Positions 39,235 through 48,974 of a stretch of DNA of 64,000 nt are shown here, piece after piece (the stretch's first letter is position 1; the number at the start of each line of letters is the position of its first letter). The stretch is from the NCBI RefSeq assembly GCF_024494355.1, contig NZ_JAKNQY010000008.1, positions 124,001 to 188,000 of the forward strand. The letters run 5' to 3'. The notes beneath the pieces were generated by a model that saw only the letters and a list, made by a program, of their open reading frames with translations, was not told the DNA's origin and made no database searches. The position numbers were made by a program, and so were the translations under genes. The stretch comes from Pseudomonas sp. Q11. Its GTDB lineage: Bacteria > Pseudomonadota > Gammaproteobacteria > Pseudomonadales > Pseudomonadaceae.

Positions 39235-41434
39235 GTTCAGGTTCCTGGGGCAGCGGTCTGGCGTAGGCCGCTAATGGCGATTGCGGGTCCAAAAGCGAAG
39301 TACGGATGAAATGCAGGTAGCTTTTCACCCGGCGCAGGGCCGATGTGTCGAAATGCGGGGCGAAGGGTTCGTCACTGGCCTGTACGCGGCTGATGGCATG
39401 GTCGACCGCCAGCAGGGCGCGCTCCAGATTGCTCTGGCCGGGCTGGCGGAACAGCCGCACCAGCGCCCGCCCCATCACACGAATCGCCTGGCGCCACGGC
39501 TGGCTTGGGGCATAGGCCGGATGCACCGGCAAGATCGCCTGTTCCTTGCGCAGTTCGATAATCGCGTGGCCGACCTCCAGTACCACAAACATCCAGCGCA
39601 ACAGATCCCGCTGCACCCGAGGCTGCCCCGCGGCCAGCCCATAAGCCTGATGCAGCAAGTCCCGGGTACGACTTTCAAAGCCCGACGCCAGGCCCTTGAG
39701 GCGGCTGCTGATAGCAAACACCACCTGCTCGCGCAGGTCCTGTTCGAGCCGGCGCCACAACCAGCGACTGTTGGGCGGCAGGATGATTGCCCCGGCAGCG
39801 GCGCATACCAGCATGCCAAGGATCATCGCGAGGTAATCGTTGATGAAGGTGTAGGGGTTGTAGACCGTCAGGTTGTCGGGCACCGAGCCGGTGCAGAAAA
39901 AGATCAGCAGCCCCAGCCCAACCCCGGCGTATTGCGGTCGCGAGCTGAGGAATGAGCCCAACATGATCACCGGCGCCAACATCACGCAGAGCAACGGGAA
40001 GCCGTCGATCAGCGGGAAGATGAAAAACATCTCGACGAAACCGATCAAGGCCCCGAACAACGTGCCACACGCCATCTGGAACGCCATGCGTTTAGGGTTG
40101 GGCGTGGCGGCCGACAAGCCCACCGTGGCGGCGGCAATCATCGTCATGGTCGCACCACTCGGCCAGGCCGTGGCGACCCAATAGCTGCCCAGTACCAGCA
40201 GAATGAACGCGGCCCGAAACCCCGACGCCGCAGCCGCCAGACCGTTGGTCTGCGGCATGAAAGGTTCGTCCCATCGCTCGCGTTCGTGGCGATGATCCGC
40301 CAGCGACGCATGGGTCTGCGCGTAGCCGTGCAAGTCATCGACGAAGCGATACAGCAGCTCGTAGGCGGTGTGGAAGTCCAGCCGTTGCGCTTCGCTCGGG
40401 TCTGTTTCTTCGAACACCCCACGCAACCTGCGGACCTGTGCCGGCAAATCGGCTTTATAGATGGCCAGCTCCGCCGCCAGGCGCGCGGCATCTTTATCGG
40501 TCAACGCGCTGGCGCTAAAACCGTCCAGCAACTCGGCCAACGTTTGCAAACCCGGTTTGATGGCATTCACCACCTGTTCGGCCCGGCGGCTGCGCAAACG
40601 CTCGAGCAACTGGTGCAAGGCGTTGAATCGGGTGGTGATGCCCATGAATTCGCTGTTCAAGCGACTGAGCCGACCGTTGCGCCGGCGCATGTGCGGGTCT
40701 TCGAACACCGTCACGCTGCGCAGGCTTTCCAGGCCGACGGCTTCGGCAATGAAGCCGACGTTACGCGCCTCGAATGCCGCGCGTTTGCTGCGTCCACGCA
40801 AGCCATCCGTGACAAACCGGGCGAATACTCCAAAGCGTTGGTACAGGGCGTTGCGCATGGCGGCGCTGGCGGTTTGCGGCAGGATCGCGGCGCTGATCAG
40901 GGTCGCGCAGAGAATCCCCAGGGAAATCTCCAGCACACGCCAGACCGCCGCCATGAAGGCACCCTCCGGATGGGCCAGGGCCGGCAGACCAATCATGGCC
41001 GCGGTGTAGCCGGCCAGCACAAAACCATAGGCCCTGAAGTTGCGATAACGCGCCGCGCCGGCTGAACAGACACCGACCCAGATCGCCAGGCTGCCCAAGA
41101 ACAACTCAGTGCTCTGGGCAAACAAGGCAATCAGCGCGACCATCACCGCCGAGCCGGCCAGGGTGCCGAGCAAGCGATAGAAACTCTTGGCGAACACCTG
41201 CCCGCTCTGGGGCTGCATGACGATAAACACCGTGATCATGGCCGTGCGCGGTTGCGGCAGCTCCAGGCGCATCGCCAGCCACAACGTCAGGAACGCGGCT
41301 AACAGCACTTTGAAGATGTAGACCCAGGTCACCCCGTCGCTGCGGGCCCAGTCGAAGAAGCCACGGCGCCATTCGAGGCGGTGCAGCCAGCGTGCGCAGG
41401 TAAGTAAAGACGTCACAAAGGGCCTATTCAGCAT
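39224..41434 (-). CDS. FUSC-family efflux permease (AaeB-like)
   Basis: This is a 736-residue inner-membrane protein with the FUSC architecture. Two clusters of membrane helices (one near residues 40-190 with VFIVMQPQSGQVFAKSFYRL, one near 390-560 with AASGFRAAFILLVLGSYW) are each followed by cytosolic helical domains. Members export aromatic carboxylic acids and similar weak acids. I start at ATG 41434 (MLNRPFV), which overlaps the upstream channel gene; the GTG at 41470 is an alternative. It forms a four-part pump with its neighbours. Confidence 0.86.
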   Translation of the reverse strand: MLNRPFVTSLLTCARWLHRLEWRRGFFDWARSDGVTWVYIFKVLLAAFLTLWLAMRLELPQPRTAMITVFIVMQPQSGQVFAKSFYRLLGTLAGSAVMVALIALFAQSTELFLGSLAIWVGVCSAGAARYRNFRAYGFVLAGYTAAMIGLPALAHPEGAFMAAVWRVLEISLGILCATLISAAILPQTASAAMRNALYQRFGVFARFVTDGLRGRSKRAAFEARNVGFIAEAVGLESLRSVTVFEDPHMRRRNGRLSRLNSEFMGITTRFNALHQLLERLRSRRAEQVVNAIKPGLQTLAELLDGFSASALTDKDAARLAAELAIYKADLPAQVRRLRGVFEETDPSEAQRLDFHTAYELLYRFVDDLHGYAQTHASLADHRHERERWDEPFMPQTNGLAAAASGFRAAFILLVLGSYWVATAWPSGATMTMIAAATVGLSAATPNPKRMAFQMACGTLFGALIGFVEMFFIFPLIDGFPLLCVMLAPVIMLGSFLSSRPQYAGVGLGLLIFFCTGSVPDNLTVYNPYTFINDYLAMILGMLVCAAAGAIILPPNSRWLWRRLEQDLREQVVFAISSRLKGLASGFESRTRDLLHQAYGLAAGQPRVQRDLLRWMFVVLEVGHAIIELRKEQAILPVHPAYAPSQPWRQAIRVMGRALVRLFRQPGQSNLERALLAVDHAISRVQASDEPFAPHFDTSALRRVKSYLHFIRTSLLDPQSPLAAYARPLPQEPEHAS

Positions 41435-42893
41435 CGTGGCGAGGGGTGTCGTTACCGGCTTCCAGGCCACCGCCCAACGCCGTTACCAGGTCGGCATGTG
41501 CACTCAAGCGCATCGCCTCCACTTGCTGCTGCACCTGTTGCTGCTTGAACAACAGGCTTTGGGCGTTGAGCACGTTGAGGTAGTCGGTGAGCCCGCGCTG
41601 GAACGCAACCATCGCGATGTCGTAGGTGCGTTGCGCGGCGGCCACCGACTCAGCAGCGAAGACGTGTTGCTTGTCCATGGAGTCACGGCGGATCAACTGA
41701 TCGGAAATGCTCTTGAGCGCATCGACCAGCGTCTGGTTATAGCGGGCCACGGCGATGTCATAACCGGCCGCCGCCTGCCCCAGCTGTGAACGCAGGCGCC
41801 CACCGTCGAAAATCGGCAGTGTGATGGCCGGTCCGACGCTGTAGTTGAGCTTCTTGCCGGTCAAGAATTCCAGCGCCCCGCCACCGGTCGCCATGTAGCC
41901 GATACTGCCAACCAGGTCGACATTGGGATAAAACCCGGCACGCGCGACATCGATGCCCCGGGCCTGAGCGGCCACTTGCCAACGTCCGGCCACCACGTCC
42001 GGACGCTGGCCGAGCAGTTCGGCCGGCAATGCCGACGGCAGTTTCAAGGGCGCACCGAGGGCCAGGGTCGGGCGCTGCAGCCGTGCCCCGTCTCCTGGCC
42101 CTTTACCCGCCAGCGCCGCCAATTGATTGCGGCTCAAGGCGATGGCTTCGTCGAGGGCGTCGAGTTGCCGATGGGTCTCGGGCAACGGCGCCTGGGCTTG
42201 GCTGACTTCGAAATGGGTGCCGATGCCGCCGTCGAGGCGCTTTTGTGCCAGTTCGAGAATCTGCTCCTGTTGATGGAGGGTCGCAACGACGATATCGCGC
42301 TGGGCGTAGTGCAACGAGAACTGGATGTAGGCGTGCACGATGTTGTTCTGCAACTCCAACTGCGCCTGCCGCGCCTCGGCCACGCTGACATGAGCCAGGT
42401 CGACGGCCCGCTCACTGGCGTTGCGCTCGCGGCCCCACAGGTCCAGGGCATAACTCAAGCCCAGGCCTGCGTTATTGTCCCAAGTGGTGGTATCGGCCAA
42501 CTCGCCAGGGCCATAGAACTGATCGCTGGGCCAATTGTGGCGCTTGAGGGTCGCCTGACCATTGATCTGTAGCGACTCGGCAGCCTCGACGACACCGGCC
42601 ATGGCCTTGGCCTGCCGCACGCGCGCGGCGGCCAAGGCCAGGCTCGGGCTGTCTTGCACGGCCAGGGCGATCCAGCGATCCAGTTGCCGGTCGCCATAGG
42701 CATTCCACCACTGGCGGCTGGGCCAGTGGGCATCGCGGGCAGCCTCGCGGATCGCTTCATCGGTGGCCAGTTGATTGGCCGACAATGCCTGGCCTTGCGG
42801 GGCAATCCCTCCCGTGCCGAGGCAACCGCTGATGGTGAACGTTAAAAGCCAAACACTGAGAGTCTTCAGCTCTCTGCTGATGCAACGCGGCAC
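41424..42893 (-). CDS. NodT-family outer-membrane efflux lipoprotein
   Basis: This 489-residue TolC-like channel has two OEP repeats (ALAAARVRQAKAMAGVVEA in the first, VAAQRTYDIAMVAFQRGLTD in the second). The short signal peptide ends in the lipobox TISGC, so it is an outer-membrane lipoprotein. I place the start at GTG 42893, which gives the normal n-region VPRCISRELK and core; the longer frame to 42998 runs through REPIN sequence and is unlikely to be translated. First gene of the FUSC pump operon, divergent from the LysR gene. Confidence 0.86.
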   Translation of the reverse strand: MPRCISRELKTLSVWLLTFTISGCLGTGGIAPQGQALSANQLATDEAIREAARDAHWPSRQWWNAYGDRQLDRWIALAVQDSPSLALAAARVRQAKAMAGVVEAAESLQINGQATLKRHNWPSDQFYGPGELADTTTWDNNAGLGLSYALDLWGRERNASERAVDLAHVSVAEARQAQLELQNNIVHAYIQFSLHYAQRDIVVATLHQQEQILELAQKRLDGGIGTHFEVSQAQAPLPETHRQLDALDEAIALSRNQLAALAGKGPGDGARLQRPTLALGAPLKLPSALPAELLGQRPDVVAGRWQVAAQARGIDVARAGFYPNVDLVGSIGYMATGGGALEFLTGKKLNYSVGPAITLPIFDGGRLRSQLGQAAAGYDIAVARYNQTLVDALKSISDQLIRRDSMDKQHVFAAESVAAAQRTYDIAMVAFQRGLTDYLNVLNAQSLLFKQQQVQQQVEAMRLSAHADLVTALGGGLEAGNDTPRHDAE

Positions 42894-42956
42894 TTGCGCA
42901 AAATTCCTGAGATGGGGGGCGTGAAGAGTCGGGAGGATGCATGCCTGGTGACGCAC

Positions 42957-43046
42957 CTGTGGGAGCGAGCCTGCTCGCGATAGCGTCCAGGCAGACACAT
43001 TGAGGGGAATGTGATGCCACTATCGCGAGCAGGCTCGCTCCCACAG
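42957..43046. repeat. REPIN upstream of the efflux operon
   Basis: Inverted REP arms lie at 42957-42982 and 43021-43046. Unusually, it stands between the divergent promoters of the pump operon and the LysR gene rather than at a 3' end. Confidence 0.92.
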
Positions 43047-43210
43047 TAATCAGCGTTCCAGGATTGGCCGCAATTCTAGGCACCCCACCGAACGGCGATA
43101 AGCCGACCTTTCTGCGAATCTTTGTTACCGTTACTGCGATAATCCATTAATCGGGGTCCGCCGCACCGTAACTTCGTGTCACAATTTGCCATCTCCCAAG
43201 AGAGCCTCCC

Positions 43211-44179
43211 ATGGACACTTTGCAAAACATGCGTGCGTTCAGCTGTGTTGCTGAAGCTGGCAGTTTCACCGCCGCCGCCGGGCAACTCGATACCACCACA
43301 GCCAACGTTTCGCGTGCGGTTTCCAACCTGGAAGCCCATCTGCAAACCCGCCTGCTCAACCGCACCACCCGCCGCATCGCCCTGACCGAAGCTGGCAAAC
43401 GCTATCTGCTGCGCTGCGAGCAGATCCTGGCGTATGTCGAGGAGGCTGAAGCCGAGGCCAGCGATGCTCACGCACGTCCCGCCGGGCAGTTGAAGGTCCA
43501 TACCATGACCGGCATTGGCCAACATTTCGTGATCGACGCCATCGCCCGCTATCGTAAAACCCATCCGGACGTGACCTTCGACTTGACCTTGGCCAACCGC
43601 GTGCCGGACATCCTGGACGAGGGTTACGACGTTTCCATCGTGCTGGCCAGCGAATTGCCGGACTCGGGCTTTGTCTCCCAGCGCCTGGGAATCACCTACA
43701 GCATCGTCTGCGCATCGCCTGCCTACGTGAAGGCCAGCGGCTGCCCGCAAAAACCCGGCGACCTGCTCAACCACGCCTGCCTGCGCCTGGTCAGCCCGGT
43801 CATTCCACTGGAAAAATGGGTATTTGACGGCCCCGAAGGCCAAGAGATGGTCACCATCAACAACTCACCGTTCCTGGTGAATTCCGCCGATGCCATGAAA
43901 ACCGCGATTACCAGTGGCATGGGCGTGGGCGTGTTGCCGGTCTACGCCGCCATCGAAGGCCTGCGCAACGGCACGCTGGTGCGGGTCATGCCGAACTATC
44001 GCTCCCAGGAACTGAACCTCTACGCCATCTATCCTTCGCGCCAGTATCTGGATGCGAAGATCAAGACCTGGGTGGAGTACCTGCGCGGTTCGCTGCCGGA
44101 AATCCTCGCGGCGCACCAGGCCGAACTGACGGCTTATGAGTTGAGTGGAAGTCTGGCCGGTGCACGGGTTGCGAACTGA
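43211..44179 (+). CDS. LysR-family transcriptional regulator
   Basis: This 322-residue regulator has an N-terminal winged HTH (AGSFTAAAGQLDTTTANVSRAVSNLE) and a C-terminal effector domain (residues ~95-300). It lies divergent from the FUSC pump operon, the usual position for the AaeR type, so it probably controls that operon in response to an aromatic acid. ATG 43211 gives MDTLQNMRAF, the family-typical start. Effector unknown. Confidence 0.88.
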   Translation: MDTLQNMRAFSCVAEAGSFTAAAGQLDTTTANVSRAVSNLEAHLQTRLLNRTTRRIALTEAGKRYLLRCEQILAYVEEAEAEASDAHARPAGQLKVHTMTGIGQHFVIDAIARYRKTHPDVTFDLTLANRVPDILDEGYDVSIVLASELPDSGFVSQRLGITYSIVCASPAYVKASGCPQKPGDLLNHACLRLVSPVIPLEKWVFDGPEGQEMVTINNSPFLVNSADAMKTAITSGMGVGVLPVYAAIEGLRNGTLVRVMPNYRSQELNLYAIYPSRQYLDAKIKTWVEYLRGSLPEILAAHQAELTAYELSGSLAGARVAN

Positions 44180-44206
44180 TACCGCTCCCGTGCCCTGGGA
44201 CGATGC

Positions 44207-44461
44207 TCAGCGCTTGCCCATCGAGCGGCGCGTGCCGGGAGGCGCGGCGCCAGGGGTCTTGGTATGACCGTTCTTCGCGCCGTTCTTGTACCAAGGCTGC
44301 TGCCCGGCCCCTTTGGCCGCGGCCAGCTCACCGGGCTTGAATGGAAACTTGAAGGTCGGGATCGCGTTGACGCTCTCGCCGCTGGAAACATCGCTGTCGG
44401 GCCGGTCGGCCTGTTCGCCGTTCGGGCGTTCGTCCGCGGGCGAAGGTGTTGGGGAAGTCAT
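44207..44461 (-). CDS. Small basic, Pro/Gly-rich protein, unknown
   Basis: This 84-residue protein has no recognised domain. The N-terminal half is acidic and rich in Pro, Ser, Glu and Asp. The C-terminal half (from PTFKFPFKPGELAAAKGAG) is basic, with many Gly, Lys and Arg, ending RRSMGKR, which could bind nucleic acid. CGGAG lies six bases before ATG 44461, supporting translation. Convergent with the LysR gene. Confidence 0.62.
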   Translation of the reverse strand: MTSPTPSPADERPNGEQADRPDSDVSSGESVNAIPTFKFPFKPGELAAAKGAGQQPWYKNGAKNGHTKTPGAAPPGTRRSMGKR

Positions 44462-44596
44462 GTGAAGCTCCGGGTAATGCGTACAAGTCGGGCCCGGAGA
44501 GCGAGCCGCGAAAGGCGGCAGTATACCTGCCCGATACCGGCGCGCGCAGGGCGGATTCAATCAGCCCTGCACTCGTCTGACAGTAAATCGGGACAA

Positions 44597-44616
44597 AACT
44601 GACAAGCCCGTCAGTT
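44597..44616. promoter_or_regulatory. Palindromic operator candidate before the RND pump operon
   Basis: AACTGAC-N6-GTCAGTT, a perfect seven-base dyad, lies 82 bases before the adaptor gene. A further CTGACAGT at 44577 gives a CTGACA direct repeat 22 bases apart. A TATA-like -10 (CTATATAA) is at about 44647-44654. A site for the operon's own response regulator is plausible. Confidence 0.5.
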
Positions 44617-44697
44617 AGGCGTCACCTTCCTGACCCCCTCGCAACGCTATATAAGAAAGATAAGAATCCCTCCGTCCTGAACCGGCCTCCCACATCC

Positions 44698-45855
44698 ATG
44701 CACATCCAGAAAAAAACCGTCCTGCTTGTCGTGCTCCTGATCGCCCTGGCGGCCCTGGCCTTCTGGTATGTCATGAAGCCCGTCACCGCCAAACCCGGTG
44801 CGCCGGTCGCTGTTCCCGTTCGGGTTGTCAGCGTGGTGCAAAAGGACGTGCCGCGCTTTGCCAGTGGCATCGGCACGGTGTTGTCACTGCACAGCGTGGT
44901 GATCCGCCCACAGATCGACGGCATCCTCACCCGACTGCTGGTCAAGGAAGGGCAACAGGTCAAGCAGGGTGACCTGCTGGCCACCATCGACGACCGTTCC
45001 ATCCGCGCCAGCCTCGACCAGGCCAGGGCCCAGCTCGGTGAGAGCCAGGCGCAACTGGCGGTGGCCCGGGTCAATCTCAAGCGCTACAAATTGCTCAGTG
45101 TCGACGACGGCGTATCAAAGCAGACCTACGATCAGCAACAGGCGCTGGTCAACCAGCTCAAGGCCACCGCCCAAGGTAATCAGGCGGCCATCGATGCCGC
45201 CCAGGTGCAACTGTCCTACACCCAGATCCGCTCCCCGGTAACCGGTCGCGTCGGCATCCGCAACGTGGATGAAGGGAACTTCCTGCGCACCAGCGACACT
45301 GACGGCCTGTTCACCGTGACCCAGATCGACCCGATCGCGGTGGAGTTCGCCTTGCCCCAACAAATGCTGCCGACCTTGCAACGGTTGATGGCCGCACCCG
45401 AGCAAGCGCTGGTCCAGGCCTACATCGGCGCCGATGGCACCTCCGGCGAAATGCTCGGCGAGGGCCGCCTGAGCCTGATCGACAACCAGATCAACGCCAA
45501 CACCGGCACCCTGCGGGCCAAGGCTGAATTCAGTAACGCCGCGCAACGGCTGTGGCCAGGGCAGTTGGTGACGTTGAAGATCCAGACCGCCCTCGACAAG
45601 AACGCCCTGGTGGTGCCACCGACCGTGGTCCAGCGCGGCCTGGAGCACCCTTTCGTGTACCGGATCAAGGGTGACCAGGTAGAGAACGTACCGGTGGTGA
45701 TGGTGTATCAGGACAGCGACCTGCACATCATCAAAGGGGTGAGCGCGGGTGATCAGTTGGTGAGCGACGGTCAGTCACGGCTCAAGCCGGGCACCCGCAT
45801 CCAGGTGCTCGGTGACCCAGTGGCCCAGGCCAATGTGTCGGAGCCACAACCATGA
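44698..45855 (+). CDS. RND efflux periplasmic adaptor (MexM-like)
   Basis: This 385-residue membrane-fusion protein has an N-terminal hydrophobic anchor (TVLLVVLLIALAALAFWYV). It has the lipoyl-like pair (VVIRPQIDGILTRLLVKEGQ and QIRSPVTGRVGIRNVD) around a coiled-coil hairpin (near residues 95-165), then the beta-barrel domain (LPQQMLPTLQRLM). No lipobox Cys is seen, so it is membrane-anchored. It overlaps the RND gene by four bases (ATGA). The gene set resembles what I recall of P. aeruginosa PA1435-PA1438 (MexMN). Confidence 0.9.
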   Translation: MHIQKKTVLLVVLLIALAALAFWYVMKPVTAKPGAPVAVPVRVVSVVQKDVPRFASGIGTVLSLHSVVIRPQIDGILTRLLVKEGQQVKQGDLLATIDDRSIRASLDQARAQLGESQAQLAVARVNLKRYKLLSVDDGVSKQTYDQQQALVNQLKATAQGNQAAIDAAQVQLSYTQIRSPVTGRVGIRNVDEGNFLRTSDTDGLFTVTQIDPIAVEFALPQQMLPTLQRLMAAPEQALVQAYIGADGTSGEMLGEGRLSLIDNQINANTGTLRAKAEFSNAAQRLWPGQLVTLKIQTALDKNALVVPPTVVQRGLEHPFVYRIKGDQVENVPVVMVYQDSDLHIIKGVSAGDQLVSDGQSRLKPGTRIQVLGDPVAQANVSEPQP

Positions 45856-48800
45856 AAGGCCGCGGTTCGGTTTCGGCGTGGTGCATCGACCACCCCATCG
45901 CCACGGTGTTGTTGACGTTCGCCCTGATACTGCTGGGATTGATTGCCTTTCCTCGCCTGCCTGTCGCGCCATTGCCTGAAGCGGAATTCCCGACCATCCA
46001 GGTCAGGGCTCTGTTGCCCGGCGCCAGCCCCGAAACCATGGCTTCGTCGGTGGCGACCCCGCTGGAAGTACAATTCAGCGCCATTCCCGGCATCACCCAG
46101 ATGACCTCCAGCAGCGCCCTGGGCTCGACCAACCTGACCTTGCAATTCAGCCTCGACAAAAGCATCGACACCGCCGCCCAGGAAGTGCAGGCGGCCATCA
46201 ATACCGCCGCCGGCAAACTGCCCCAGGACATGCCGAACCTGCCCACCTGGCGCAAAGTCAACCCGGCCGACAGCCCGGTGTTGATCCTCAGCGTCAGCTC
46301 CAGCCTGATGCCCGGTACCGAACTGAGCGACTACGTCGAAACCCTGCTCGCCCGACAAATCAGCCAGATCGATGGCGTAGGACAAATCTACATCAGCGGC
46401 CAGCAACGTCCGGCGATCCGGGTCCAGGCCTCAGCGGACCGACTCGCCGCCATCGGTCTGACCCTGGCTGACATTCGCGTGGCACTCCAGCAGGCCAGCC
46501 TCAACCTGGCCAAGGGGGCGCTTTACGGCGAGTCGAGCGTTTCCACCCTGTCCACCAACGATCAATTGTTCCAGCCCGAGGAATATGGCGAGTTGATCGT
46601 GTCCTACAAGGATGGGGCGCCGGTTCATCTCAAGGACGTCGCCAAAGTCATCAACGGTTCGGAAGACGCCTACATTCAGGCCTGGTCCGACGAACAACCG
46701 GGGCTCAACCTGGTGATTTTCCGTCAGCCGGGGGCGAACATCGTCGACACCGTCGACCGCATCCAGGCGGCCTTGCCCACGCTGGAGGCCATGCTGCCCG
46801 CCGCTGTGCAGGTCAACGTGCTGAACGACCGGACCCAGACCATCCGCGCTTCGCTGCATGAGGTGGAGATCACCTTGCTGATCGCGGTGCTGCTGGTGGT
46901 GGCAGTGATGGCGCTGTTCCTGCGCCAGCTCTCGGCGACCCTGATTGTCTCGGCGGTACTGGGCGTGTCACTGATCGCCAGTTTCGCCCTGATGTATGTG
47001 ATGGGTTTCAGCCTGAACAACCTGACCCTGGTGGCCATCGTGATCTCGGTGGGGTTCGTGGTGGATGATGCGATCGTCGTGGTGGAGAACATCCACCGGC
47101 ACCTGGAGGCCGGCGAGGGCATGCGCGAGGCGGCGATCAAGGGCGCCGGCGAAATCGGCTTCACGGTGATCTCCATCAGCTTCTCGCTGATAGCCGCGTT
47201 CATTCCGTTGCTCTTCATGGGCGGCGTGGTTGGGCGTCTGTTCAAGGAGTTTGCCCTGACTGCTACGTCGACTATCCTGATTTCGGTGGTGGTGTCCCTG
47301 ACCCTGGCACCGACCCTGGCCGCCCTGTTCATGCGCGCGCCGGTGCATCATGCCCACAGCAAGCGAAGTTTCGGCGAACGCCTGCTGGACGGGTATGAAC
47401 GGATACTGCGTCGGGCCCTGGCCCATCAGAGGCTGATGATCGGCGTGTTCGGCGTGACCCTGGCGCTGGCAGTGGCGGGCTACGTGTTCATTCCCAAGGG
47501 ATTCTTCCCGGTACAAGACACCGGCCTGGTGCTGGGTACCAGTGAAGCCGCCGCCGATGTGTCATTCCCGGACATGGTCGCCAAACACAAGGCCCTGGCC
47601 GCGATCGTCGCCGCCGACCCGGCGGTGCAGACCTTTTCTCATGCTGTCGGCGTCTCGGGTTCCAACCAGACCATCGCCAACGGCCGCTTCTGGATCGCCC
47701 TCAAGCCCCGGGGTGAGCGCGACGTGTCGGCCAGCGGGTTCATCGACCGGATCCGCACCAAACTGCTGGGTATCCCTGGCGTGGTGCTGTACCTGAGGGC
47801 CGGGCAGGATATCAACCTCAGTTCCGGTCCGAGCCGCGCCCAGTATCAATACGTGCTCAAGAGCAACGACGGCCCGACGCTCAACACCTGGACACAAAAA
47901 CTCACCGACAGGCTGCGCGGTAACCCCGCGTTCCGGGACGTCTCCAACGATCTGCAACTGGGCGGCAGCATCACCCACATCAACATCGACCGCAGCGCGG
48001 CGGCACGTTTTGGCCTAACCGCCAGCGATGTCGACCAGGCCCTGTACGACGCCTTCGGCCAGCGGCAGATCAACGAATTCCAGACTGAAACCAATCAATA
48101 CAACGTGATCCTGGAGCTCGACACCGCGCAACGCGGCAAGGCCGAGAGCCTGGCGTATTTCTACCTGCGCTCGCCGCTCAGCGGTGAGATGGTGCCGCTC
48201 TCAGCCCTGGCCCGCTTCGATGCGCCGACCAACGGCCCGCTGTCCATCGCCCACGACGGCATGTTCCCGGCCGCCAACCTGTCATTCAACCTCGCGCCTG
48301 GCGTGGCGCTGGGGGATGCGGTGCGCATGCTCGATCAAGCCAAGAACGAGATCGGCATGCCGGCCTCCATCACCGGCAACTTCCAGGGCGCGGCCCAGGC
48401 ATTCCAAAGCTCCCTGGCCAGCCAGCCGTGGCTGATCCTCGCCGCGCTGTTGGCGGTGTACATCATCCTTGGCGTGCTCTACGAGAGTTTTGTGCACCCG
48501 CTAACCATCATTTCCACCCTGCCCTCGGCCGGTCTCGGGGCACTGGTCATGCTGTGGTTGTTGGGCCAGGACTTTTCGATCATGGCGCTGATCGGGTTGG
48601 TGCTGCTGATCGGCATCGTCAAGAAAAACGGCATCCTGATGATCGACTTCGCCCTCGATGCCCAGCGCAAGGGTGGATTGACACCCCAGGAAGCGATTTT
48701 CCAGGCATGCCTGACCCGGTTTCGCCCGATCATCATGACGACCCTGGCCGCCCTGCTCGGCGCCCTGCCGCTGATGCTCGGCTCTGGCCCCGGTGCGGAG

Positions 48801-48965
48801 CTGCGCCAGCCGCTGGGCATTGCGGTGGTCGGTGGGCTGCTGGTGAGCCAGGCGCTGACGCTGTTCACCACACCGGTCATATACTTATGGCTGGAGCGAC
48901 TGTTCCATCGGCCCGTCCAGCAGCCCGGATCCGCGCCGACGGCGGCGCTGGCAACCACAGACTGA
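45852..48965 (+). CDS. RND multidrug efflux transporter (MexN-like, HAE-1 family)
   Basis: This 1037-residue inner-membrane proton antiporter has twelve expected helices and two large periplasmic loops. The TM4 proton-relay aspartates are present (VGFVVDDAIVVVENIHRH). The start (SAWCIDHPIATVLLTFALIL) and second-half repeat (VLLIGIVKKNGILMIDFAL) are of the HAE-1 (drug) type rather than the metal CzcA type. No outer-membrane channel gene follows, so it must borrow one, OprM-like, encoded elsewhere. Substrates unknown; the MexMN relatives handle some phenicols. Confidence 0.92.
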   Translation: MKGRGSVSAWCIDHPIATVLLTFALILLGLIAFPRLPVAPLPEAEFPTIQVRALLPGASPETMASSVATPLEVQFSAIPGITQMTSSSALGSTNLTLQFSLDKSIDTAAQEVQAAINTAAGKLPQDMPNLPTWRKVNPADSPVLILSVSSSLMPGTELSDYVETLLARQISQIDGVGQIYISGQQRPAIRVQASADRLAAIGLTLADIRVALQQASLNLAKGALYGESSVSTLSTNDQLFQPEEYGELIVSYKDGAPVHLKDVAKVINGSEDAYIQAWSDEQPGLNLVIFRQPGANIVDTVDRIQAALPTLEAMLPAAVQVNVLNDRTQTIRASLHEVEITLLIAVLLVVAVMALFLRQLSATLIVSAVLGVSLIASFALMYVMGFSLNNLTLVAIVISVGFVVDDAIVVVENIHRHLEAGEGMREAAIKGAGEIGFTVISISFSLIAAFIPLLFMGGVVGRLFKEFALTATSTILISVVVSLTLAPTLAALFMRAPVHHAHSKRSFGERLLDGYERILRRALAHQRLMIGVFGVTLALAVAGYVFIPKGFFPVQDTGLVLGTSEAAADVSFPDMVAKHKALAAIVAADPAVQTFSHAVGVSGSNQTIANGRFWIALKPRGERDVSASGFIDRIRTKLLGIPGVVLYLRAGQDINLSSGPSRAQYQYVLKSNDGPTLNTWTQKLTDRLRGNPAFRDVSNDLQLGGSITHINIDRSAAARFGLTASDVDQALYDAFGQRQINEFQTETNQYNVILELDTAQRGKAESLAYFYLRSPLSGEMVPLSALARFDAPTNGPLSIAHDGMFPAANLSFNLAPGVALGDAVRMLDQAKNEIGMPASITGNFQGAAQAFQSSLASQPWLILAALLAVYIILGVLYESFVHPLTIISTLPSAGLGALVMLWLLGQDFSIMALIGLVLLIGIVKKNGILMIDFALDAQRKGGLTPQEAIFQACLTRFRPIIMTTLAALLGALPLMLGSGPGAELRQPLGIAVVGGLLVSQALTLFTTPVIYLWLERLFHRPVQQPGSAPTAALATTD

Positions 48966-48974
48966 GGCGGGGCC

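Noticed and set aside
42894..42998. N-terminal extension of the NodT channel to 42998
   Set aside because: It would translate through the REPIN edge and bury the lipoprotein signal; GTG 42893 gives a normal signal peptide. The algK case differs because no clear start lies downstream of its REPIN.
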